From Dermatemys mawii (lineage: Eukaryota; Chordata; Testudines; Dermatemydidae): a stretch of DNA of 64,000 bases. A program made the position numbers and the translations under genes. Every line of letters starts with the position of its first letter. The first letter of the stretch is position 1. The notes under the pieces were generated by a model. It was not told the origin of the DNA. It ran no database searches and worked only from the letters and a program-made list of their open reading frames with translations. The DNA is taken from the NCBI GenBank assembly GCA_007922305.1, contig ML677358.1, positions 10,361,810 through 10,425,809 on the forward strand, given 5' to 3'. Positions 50,386 to 58,456 of the stretch are shown here, piece after piece.

Positions 50386-50765
50386 TGGAAAAACTTCCTA
50401 ACTGTAAGAACAGAAGGACAATGGAACAGACTGTCTAGGGAGGTTGGGGAAACTCCTTCACTTGAGGTTTCAAAAGGAGGCTGGAGAGCCAACTCTCTTG
50501 GATGGTTTAGACCAGTGGTGGGCAACCTACGGCCTGCGGGCTTCCCACAGTTCCCGTTGACTGGGAAGGGTGAACCACGGCCACTGGGAGCTACGGGCAG
50601 GTGTGCCTGTGGTCAGTCAATGTAAACAAACTGTCTCTCGGCTCACCAGTGGGATTACCCTGACTGGCCACTAGTTCAGGCACAACAAAATCCTGTGTCT
50701 TCGCAGGGGGTTAAACTAGATGACACTTGCAGTCTCTTCTAACCCTCTAGTTCTATGATTCTGTG
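50386..50765 (+). mobile_element. CR1 LINE 3' end, split by an hAT insertion
   Basis: GGAAAAACTTCCTAACTGTA, GTCTAGGGAGGTTGGGGAAA and GGTTTCAAAAGGAGGCTGG run up to 50512; after the insertion ACAACAAAATCCTGTGTCTT, GGGGGTTAAACTAGATGACA and TTCTATGATTCTGTG complete the tail. Confidence 0.9.
50513..50673. mobile_element. Internally deleted palindromic hAT element inside CR1
   Basis: CAGTGGTGGGCAACCTACGG begins the insert. Degenerate 8-bp duplications flank it (GTTTAGAC at 50505-50512, GTTCAGGC at 50674-50681; six of eight match). Inner phrases TTGACTGGGAAGGGTGAACC and CAATGTAAACAAACTGTCTC match the palindromic turtle hAT family I recall. Most of one arm is missing. Confidence 0.82.
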
Positions 50766-51921
50766 TTGGTATAAGAGTGAAATGTCAGTGGCTCTGTAAA
50801 CCCCCTAGTGGATCAACCCTCTGTGTATTTCTATTTGAAGTGACTGTGAGTACCTAGCTCAGCAACACACACTGTTTGTTTCTCTAGGATTTAAAAACTA
50901 AGAAACAGGCACTCCCCAGCCACCCCACACATTCATAATAAAATGGATGAAGTAAAACTAATGTGGCATTTTTAAAAAATTTATGGTATTATTCTCTGCT
51001 ACCCTAAGGGAAAGATTCTACCTCCCTTACTTATGATGATGTGTGATACCTTAGAAATACTCTGGGATGCCTTGGTTTCCCCATCTGCAAATGGGGGGCT
51101 CTTCTTTTTCAAGCACTGTGAATCTATGGAGGAGATACTTTTTCCTTTTTGGTGTATTATTGTTGTTTTTAATTATTCATTAGATGATTGTTTGGGAGTT
51201 GCTATGGAAACATCTTTAGCTTGTATTACTTCATAATTATAAATAAATAAGAAAGACCAATACGTTATTTAGCAGAATAAGTAGAGAGCTAAAATGTAAA
51301 TCAAATGATTTAGGTGCTAGTTTGCATAGTTGGAGTTATTTTTAAAAAGAAATGGTAGATTAAGATTCCATAATATAGAAGTTCTTTCTGTTTAGATATT
51401 AGGCAATTTCTTCAAGCCAATTAAAATGTTCAGACTTCCTTAAATACAGACATTGGATTACTACTGTTTCGTATCATGTGCTTTAAGTCTCCCTTGTCTT
51501 ATCTCTGTCTGTAGCATTCATTCTTCTTGTACAATTGATGGAAATAATTTAGTGATAGGGTGGCAAAAGGCAATCCCATATTTCTTCCATATTGTGGGCT
51601 CACCACTGGTAAACAGGGTCTATGAAGTTGTGTGTGTGTTTTATTTTACTTGGAATTTAAAGTGATATTTCCAAAAGGACCTGACTCCCTCAGACACTTT
51701 TGAAAATCATATCTTTGAAAATATATTTTAAAATGTTATAAATACATGTAGTAGATATGGCTAGTCTTTACTTTGGACATTTTGGATTTTGTGGGTGGAA
51801 AAATGTTAGGGGAAAGAAGATATTTAGCAACTGTTTGTGTCAGTGACTGTGGGCAGGTATGGTGAACATTTCTTGGCCTTATTAAGGCAGCAGAACTTTT
51901 AGAACCATTGTCTGGTTTCAA
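50766..51921. other. No gene seen
   Basis: Unique A/T-rich sequence. The ORFs have no support. Confidence 0.5.
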
Positions 51922-51929
51922 GAGATACA

Positions 51930-52027
51930 CACGGGTGCTGGAACACTTTGTATTGTGGGGGTACTGAGAGCCATTCAGCCAAACTCTAAGTTACTGTACC
52001 CCCACCACCCTTAGTTCAGCACCTATG
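51930..52027. mobile_element. 98-bp hAT-type MITE
   Basis: Inverted ends CACGGGTGCTGGAAC and GTTCAGCACCTATG are flanked by a perfect 8-bp duplication GAGATACA (51922-51929 and 52028-52035). No coding capacity. Confidence 0.9.
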
Positions 52028-52035
52028 GAGATACA

Positions 52036-53020
52036 TAACCAGTGCTGACCTATAGGAGCAGTATACATTTACAAGCTTCCTTTGTGGAGGGATTTCATTT
52101 CAATAGCTTCCTCTAATTTGTAGACCCAATTCTCCTTTCAACCAATGCAACTCTATTGACTGCAATGGAGTTATTCCTAATTGATATCAGTGTATGCGTC
52201 AGTTCATTCAGGCCTTAAACTCCGAAATGCAGCTTTGCAATAATAATGTGTTAGGATAAAACATTATCTAACTATTCAGTTATTCATACTGATGCATGTT
52301 GTGAGACTGCACAGAGGGCCAGGGCTTCTGATTATTCAGGTTTGGTAGCCTGGTGTGCTCATACAGATCCACCCAGACTATCTATTATGTGTTCATCATG
52401 GAGAGAGAGAACACTGTCTCTGTGATGTCATCTCAGAATTGCCACACAATTCCCAAGGTGGTGTGTTTGCTAGAGCACAAACTCAGCAAGGGAAAGGTGA
52501 ACATGTGGACATGAAGATCTCTTGACTGATTTTCCCTTTATGAATATAGATTGGAGGCTGGGTTTAGAAACACAATAATTAGTGATTGTTTAAAGAAATA
52601 AAATCCGGCACCTTGATGCTCAGAGATTTCTTATGACTTGTGAGGTATCCCCTTTTTTTTCAGTCCTGGGACTCACCTGAGCACACAGAGTTTAGTAGGG
52701 TGCAATAAGTTGTAGGGTTTTTGCCACATTGTGTGAAAAATTGGTAGGATTTCATGAAGATGCTTACAGAAGCCCTTGGAGAATAACCTTTTCCTAGCAA
52801 ACAAGAGATGAAAAAAGCCAATTAAGAGCTGGTGTGGATGAAGAATTAGAAGGAAACGACAGTGTACCAAACATAGCTGAGAAGAAAAAAGTTACCAGCC
52901 ACTTCTATGAAGACCGTAGGTGTATTAATGTTGTTTGCAATCTTTTTAGTGGTGAAATATTCCTGCATGTCTTTATGTATAATAGCAATATACCTTGAAC
53001 TTAGGTAGCTCCAAAGAGTA
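52036..53020. other. No gene; one dialect fragment
   Basis: ACCCAATTCTCCTTTCAACC and CTATTGACTGCAATGGAGTT (52125-52175) are a dispersed-repeat fragment. The rest is unique. Confidence 0.45.
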
Positions 53021-53312
53021 GAATCATAGAATCTCAGGGTTGGAATGGACCTCAGCAGGTTATCTAGTCCACCCCCCTGCTCAAAGTAGGACTAACCCCA
53101 ACTAAATCAACCCAGCCAGGGCTTTGTCAAGCCTGATCTTAAACTCTAAGGAAGGAGATTCCACCACCTCCCTAGGTAACCCGTTCCAGTGCTTCACCGC
53201 CCTCCTAGTGAAAAAGTTTTTCCTAATATCAAACCTAAACTTCCCCCTCTGCAACTTGAGACCATTACTCCTTGTTCTGTCATCTGCTACCACTGAGAAC
53301 AGTCTAGATCCA
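53021..53312 (-). mobile_element. CR1 LINE 3' end, antisense
   Basis: On the plus strand GAATCATAGAATCTCAGGGT opens the inverted tail, then GGACCTCAGCAGGTTATCTA, GGCTTTGTCAAGCCTGATCT and CACCACCTCCCTAGGTAACC. The minus-strand ORF 53102-53422 encodes a CR1 C-terminal phrase ([20 protein letters not shown]), confirming orientation. Confidence 0.93.
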
Positions 53313-54332
53313 GTAGTGATGAACCTAATTAGTCTGTTTTTCAAATGAAAACAAAGGGGCAAAGTAGAGTTGGGCCCAAAGTGAAGCTTTAAATCCAAAT
53401 CACTTGTCGCCTCTGCATCCATGGTTTTAGTTCCAGATAAGATTAAAAATCAGAATGGACTTTTTTCCTCCTCGTGGTTTTTTTTCAGATTCAGACCAAA
53501 TATCAAAATACCAAAGTTTGCAGAACTCTTGTAAGAATTACTGATTTGGCACAATTTCCGAGATGTTGGAAATCTCACTCAATCTGGTCCAGTGTAAGAG
53601 TTCCCATCATTTCGGGCTGGAATCTCACCAGGGCAGCTCATGATATAAGGGGTAATATCTAAACTCAAACCTGTATCCTAACCTACAGCGTAAGCATTTT
53701 TAACCAGAACCAGATATAAACATTATCTTTTCAGCCCATCTTTCTTGTACAAAGCAGCCAAAGGTCTGAAAATATTTGCAGTCTTTGGTACTTTTTAATT
53801 TAAAAAACCCTGTCAGTTTAAAATACTCTTGTTCATTTACCAGTTTTTCCTTCAGATACTCTATAGAAAGGGCATGTAGACTTCACTTCCCCCTCCGCCA
53901 GTGATAAAATCCTAGTTCATGTACTTTTGGAAGCTGAGTCCGATCTGAGATGTGTCCAGAATGGCCAAATTAGTCAAACAAAATACGGTTTTGGACAAAT
54001 GAGGGCCAGACTTTCAAAATGCAGAAAAGTGTGCCCAGTGGCATGCTGAATTCACAACTGAAATTATTGCAATTGCATATGCAGTGCATATACATACACA
54101 CATGCTCAATTACACATCGAAGTGGCCATTATCAAGCACAAATATCAGAGCTGTGCATTGCAGTCGCGGTAACTGTGCATATCAGTTAGGCGTACAGCAG
54201 TTTGCACATCTCAATGTGCATGTATACATATACCTTCCTAAAAGTCAGGCCCTCAGCGTCCAGATCTATAGTCTAGCATGGAATGATTTGTACTCTGTAC
54301 ACTTCACTGATCTTCTTGTTTCCACTCTACAG
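53313..54332. other. Sequence upstream of candidate exon 1
   Basis: No further open block with splice signals or PYYR motif was seen. No promoter or start exon was recognised. Confidence 0.4.
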
Positions 54333-54512
54333 CTACAGGAAATAGAAGAGGAGGAGGAATTTGAAGAACTAGGTCAGAGTGTCAACAAAGCCAGGCAGGC
54401 AAATCACAGAGTAATTAAAAAACATTCTTCTTATGATGGTGGGCAAGAAAAAAATGGAATCATACCATGGAACACTGTAGAGGAGACAAGGGAATGGTCA
54501 AGAAAAAATGAG
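54333..54512 (+). CDS. Candidate coding exon 1 of an unrecognised gene (acidic segment)
   Basis: A 180-nt block, exactly 60 codons, opens after a pyrimidine-rich acceptor (TTCCACTCTACAG ending at 54332) and closes at GAG/GTATTA (donor GT at 54513-54514). Both edges are phase 0, matching the next candidate exon. An alternative acceptor six bases downstream (exon start 54339) keeps the frame. The peptide begins with a run of Glu (EIEEEEEFEELG, about residues 3-14), then a basic and polar stretch (KARQANHRVIKK) and ends near TREWSRKNE. No signal peptide, membrane segment or known domain is visible. The donor is weak (GTATTA), and the open frame continues upstream of the acceptor, so this exon is less secure than the next two. 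The real start codon must lie upstream and was not found. I do not recognise the protein. Confidence 0.45.
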
Positions 54513-54632
54513 GTATTATATACTATGTTTCTTATTTTAGAAGTTGACTCCCCTTCAATTCATCCAGCCTACAGTAGTTAGAACACTGTTCTTCATCCAA
54601 CAATCAGACCACATCTCTTCTCTGGACCCCAG

Positions 54633-55262
54633 TAGCAGACTGCTCACAGGCATGGCGCCTCCTGCTGGTTCCCTCAGGAATTAGCTCCATTCCAGCTCTC
54701 GGAGTGCCCCCTGCTGGCCAATGTCTCGCCTGCCTCAGGCCCCCATGTCCCTCCTGGACCCCAGTGCCTCTTGCCTTGGAGTTCTGCCCCCAGCAATCCC
54801 CACATTCTGGGTCTCTCCTCCAGGCGAACCCTCTTCCCCTGGGCCCACCTTCCCTCAGTCATCGTCTAGCTCCCTCTCACTGGGGCAAATTGCAGTGTGT
54901 AATGGCCACTCATTACACTGGCAACGGGATAGGACCAGCTGCCTCTGCCTATCCCCAAGCTGTCCCTCTTCTGTGCCAGTACCTCTTTGGACCTTAAACA
55001 AGGCCTCAGGTTGGGGAATTGCCAGGCTAGAGCTCCCCAGCTTCTCTTGTCTTTCTCCAGCATGGCTCTGAGTCAGATACTCTCTGCTCCCAGGCAACTA
55101 GGTCCTTCTCTCTCCAAGGTTGGAGAGGACCTCTGACTCAACTCCTCCCATAGCCCTTTTATCAGGGCCTGATGTGGCCTGATTAGGTGTGGCCGCAGCT
55201 GTGGTCACTTCCCCAATTTGTCTGTCATTTCTCCCAAGAGCAGGGTCACTGCCCGGCTACAC
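54633..55262. mobile_element. GC-rich LTR-like repeat, copy B
   Basis: Same family as 29900-30607, sharing GGCGCCTCCTGCTGG, CCATGTCCCTCC-GGACCCC, CTCACTGGGGCA-A-TTGCAGTG, and a 3' GCAGCTGTGGTCA and GGCTAC. Located inside candidate intron 1. Overlapping ORFs of up to 116 codons are composition effects. Confidence 0.6.
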
Positions 55263-55531
55263 CCTGCTTCTATCAAGTTTAACATTCCAGGTCCTGCACA
55301 ATTTCACCCTTTTTGGTTTTCAGCCATGTCCTCCTTACCTTCCTTTTCTGCCTTAGTTGTCAGCTTCAGCATCCAATGTTGTTTCCTTCTCCTATTCCCC
55401 GTTAGTTCACTATGCATTTGGAAAGCATAGAAGAAAATAAATAACTCCAATCCTATCTTCATTCAGATCTCTGTTAAAGACTTATTTCTTGCATGAGGCC
55501 CATAAAAACTAGCCACATCAGTCATGCCCCT

Positions 55532-55798
55532 TTAAAAAAATTTGTCCTTGTTGAATCTCATTAGATTTCTTTTGGCCCAATCCTCCAATTTGTCTAGATC
55601 ACTCTGGACCCTATTCCTACCGTCCAGCACATCTACCTCTCCCCCCAGCTTAGTGTCATCCGTGAACTTGCTGCGGGTGCAATCTATGACTTTATCCAGA
55701 TCATTAATGAAGACGTTGAACAAAAACAGCCCCAGGACCAACCTCTGGGGCACTCCACTTGATACTGGCTGCCAACTAAACATTGAGCCATTGATCAT
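55532..55798 (-). mobile_element. CR1 reverse transcriptase fragment
   Basis: The 88-codon frame contains SSGVPQ (about residues 13-18), GLFLFNVFINDLDKVID and the catalytic-box position KFTDDTKLGG, where CR1 usually has FADD; further on comes LEDWAKRNLMRFNKDK. Ala to Thr in the catalytic box and a short length show it is a dead fragment. It sits in candidate intron 1, antisense to the candidate gene. Confidence 0.92.
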
Positions 55799-55985
55799 TA
55801 GCCATTGAGCCCGACGATCTAGCCAGCCTACAGATTTGGTCTATATTTCTGTATATGATCAATGATGAATTAGGCCATACATAGATGATAGCTATAGATA
55901 GTAGATTATGCCAGTTGTAATTAATAAGATCTCACCTGTGCTTACAAACATGCCATTTTATTGATCATGCATCTATTTCTTTCAG

Positions 55986-56492
55986 TCGGTGCAACACAGT
56001 TTAGAGGGAAACTTTGAAACCATCTTGCCATTTTACCGTTCAGAAGCCTCCAACTTCCTTCTGTTGTTAATTGAAGACAGTGCTGAGGACTTTGATACCG
56101 AGCTCTCGCTTTTCAATGAACTGTCACTCTCAAGTGACTTGGTTTCCTCTCCTCATTATTTACCGTATTACAGAACACATGAGGAATTTTTTATCAACCC
56201 AGTGTCAGTGGACACATTACTTATCAGAGAAGAAGTGGAAGAAAGTGACCTAGGAAGAGAAAAAAGAGAAGGAAATGGTGGCTGCAAAGTTAACATTATA
56301 AGAGAAGATGAGACCCTGAGCAACGTAGTTATTTCCACTGGATATTTTCCATATTATAGGTCATATGAAGAACACATTGGCCATCCAGTTTTACATGATG
56401 GCTTAAGCATTACTGTACAGGGGAAAGAGGCTAACACAGAGAGTAATGAAAAAAGAGATGTCTGTGAGGCTGCTGTTGGCTACAGTGATAAA
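55986..56492 (+). CDS. Candidate coding exon 2, two PYYR repeats, unrecognised protein
   Basis: A 507-nt open block (169 codons) is bounded by a good acceptor (ATCTATTTCTTTCAG ending 55985) and a near-consensus donor (AAA/GTAAGTTG, GT at 56493). Both edges are phase 0. An open block this long ending on such a donor is hard to explain by chance. It contains HYLPYYRTHEEFFINPVS at residues 57-74 and GYFPYYRSYEEHIGHPVL at 119-136; a looser relative, ILPFYRSEAS, lies at 13-22. Leaders rich in Leu, Ser and Glu precede the first full motif, and an acidic/basic linker (REEVEESDLGREKRE) follows it. There is no signal peptide, transmembrane helix or Cys/His cluster. The gene would be a repeat protein with paired aromatic residues spaced by charged linkers. 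The family is unknown to me. Confidence 0.68.
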
Positions 56493-57996
56493 GTAAGTTG
56501 TAGGGGAAATTGTGCTCCCATTGACTTCAATGGCACAAGATCAGTCCCTTAAGTCCTGGTTGCGGTAGGGAGGAGAGTATTCTTGAATTGTGGATCATGA
56601 GGCAGGTGAAATGGCTTCAGGAGTGCCAGGGTAGTCCAGTTATTGTGCCATCACTTGACAGGGGTGCAGGGCATATCTCCCCCACAAAGGGCCACCTCTG
56701 TTGGTCTGTGTCATGTCATTTTATTGTTAATCATGTTTATTATGGTAGTGCTGAAAGGCCAACAAAGAACGGGGTCCCTTTGTGCGAGGCGCTGTAGAAA
56801 CAAAGCGATAGACAGTCCCAGAAGAACGTACAATCGAACTAGGTAAGACAGAGCCAGGGTGGGAAAACACATAAGCACAGTGAACAATGTGATGGGAACA
56901 AACGTCATGTTAGTTCAACGCCTTTTCTGGGTGAGTTTACTCAGGTGGGGATAAGCTGAATGGAAAGAAAAGTGAAGGGGGACAGAGCCGGGGAGAATAT
57001 GGTAAGAGGGTAGGTGTGGAGCAAAGCTGAGGTGAATCCAGCTAGCTGGAGCAGAAGCAGACAAAGCAGGCACTGCTGCACTGGGGAGAAAGGAGTAACA
57101 TGGGGCCCAGCCACAGTCACCAGGGCCCAGAACTATGCAGAGAAGACCTCTTCCCCCACCACACACATACAAACTCACTATGAGAGCACTAGGACTCAGG
57201 ACGTGCCAGGGTGGGGCCATGGTCTCACACTGCCTCTGGTGAATCTTGCACTGCAACAGTGCTAGACTCAGAGTGTTTGTGTCCCTGGAATCCAAGCACA
57301 GTTACTGTATCTGATCTCTGCACCCATGGCATGCATACGTGGAAGGCTCCTCATGCCCTCTCCCGTACGTGCACCCTTCATCCGGGCTGAGCACAATCAA
57401 ACCCAGAATGTTTCAGGTTCATGTTTCCTTCCAACCTCCAAATGCAGAGACGTTTCTAGAGGGAAATGCCTCCATTGTCAGCACATTAACGAATGGGGCT
57501 CTGCAAGTGTGTGTGGGGGAAGTAGCAATCCATTAGGAGAAGAGCTGGGGACAACAGCTCTTGTATGGCATGCCCCCCAACAAACACCTGCAACATCCTG
57601 CAGGAAATCCCATCTACTGCTGCTCTGCCCCTCCAGCACTCTGTGTGTTGTAAATTGCCCAATCATGGGATAAGTACCAGTGGCAGCACAATGTCCTACG
57701 GAGTCCCGTCTCCCTCTCCCCAGCAGTGGCTGTCTTTAGGTATGCAGGACTTTCTCACAGATCTCATGATATACATGAAGTTGGGTGTCTCCACCCCCTT
57801 AACTCCTGAGGGCCTCCATTGTGAGCCACACTCTTTCCCCCTCTGAATGTCCTTGGGGGTTGCCAACAATGATAATAAACCAAATTCACCCCTAATTTAA
57901 GCAGGCCCAACATCAAGGGTGAAATCAGCCCAAAACTCCTATTCCTGTTTCATAGTTACAGACCATAGATCTTGATCACCCGTGTGCTTCTTTCAG
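56493..57996 (+). other. Candidate intron 2
   Basis: This 1,504-base interval runs from the donor GTAAGT to the acceptor CTTCTTTCAG and is phase 0. It contains an antisense SINE (about 56735-56905). The short ORFs at 57.0-57.85 kb in several frames have no motif or splice support. Confidence 0.5.
56735..56905 (-). mobile_element. SINE tail, antisense
   Basis: GTTTATTATGGTAGTGCTGA, ACGGGGTCCCTTTGTGCGAG, GCGCTGTAGAAACAAAGCGA and GACAGTCCCAGAAGAACGTA are the antisense tail of the SINE type at 9108-9370, in candidate intron 2. Confidence 0.85.
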
Positions 57997-58289
57997 AGCA
58001 TCCCACGAAGTTATGAGACCGAGAAGGAAGCAATCTCTTCCAGACCTAGTGTTGAGCCCCCTGGCTCCCTTCTGTTAACTCACAGCATTGCTGAAAACTG
58101 TGGTTCTGAGATCTTGCCCCTCAATGGACTATCAAGGCTGAATCAACCTTTTTCTCCCACTGGATACTTTCCCTATTACAGAACATATGGAGAGCTCCTT
58201 ATCAGCCCAGCCTCAGATGATGGGTTCTTTACCAGAACTGAAGCTAAGGACGATGTTGGCTCTGAAGCAGCAGGAAAAGGAAAAAGCAG
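57997..58289 (+). CDS. Candidate coding exon 3, third PYYR repeat
   Basis: The block opens after GTGTGCTTCTTTCAG (ending 57996) in phase 0, in register with exon 2, and stays open for 97 codons to CAG/GTGGGA (donor GT at 58290). It carries GYFPYYRTYGELLISPAS at residues 56-73. Its first about 80 residues align with residues 24-82 of exon 2 (LLL near residue 25, a shared N-x-L-S before the motif, then the PYYR block), which suggests exon duplication. If the donor is used, the exon ends in phase 2 and needs a further exon that I could not find. If it is not used, the frame reads on eleven codons to TGA at 58321-58323, and an AATAAA lies 128 bases later, so this could be the terminal exon. Protein family not recognised. 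Confidence 0.62.
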
Positions 58290-58450
58290 GTGGGATTTCA
58301 GTGCTAGCTGTGCAGTGTGCTGAAAACAAAAGATAAATGTCGGCCATCTGCAGCAGCAACAAGTGATCTAAGTCAGGGCAGAAGTCCCAGGGGAAGCTCT
58401 TAAAAGCTCTGTCAGTGATGCCAGCCCAGTGAAAATCAACATTAATTAAA

Positions 58451-58456
58451 AATAAA
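58451..58456 (+). promoter_or_regulatory. Possible polyadenylation signal
   Basis: AATAAA lies 128 bases downstream of the TGA at 58321-58323 that ends the reading frame of candidate exon 3. It would fit a terminal-exon model for the PYYR-repeat gene, but AATAAA is common by chance in A/T-rich DNA. Confidence 0.25.

Larger units (their letters stand above)
54513..55985 (+). other. Candidate intron 1
   Basis: This 1,473-base interval runs from the weak donor GTATTA to the acceptor TTTCTTTCAG. It is phase 0. It contains an LTR-like GC-rich repeat and an antisense CR1 reverse transcriptase fragment, listed separately, and no further open block with splice signals was seen. Confidence 0.45.

Noticed and set aside
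50138..50525. Minus-strand ORFs rich in Tyr, Ile and Phe
   Set aside because: They are translations of the A/T simple repeat and CR1 tail.
53102..53422. 106-codon minus-strand ORF
   Set aside because: Its readable part is a CR1 C-terminal segment; it belongs to a truncated LINE and not to a host gene.
54704..55097. Overlapping ORFs of 65-116 codons
   Set aside because: They lie within the GC-rich LTR-like repeat, also present at 29.9 kb where the frames are not kept.
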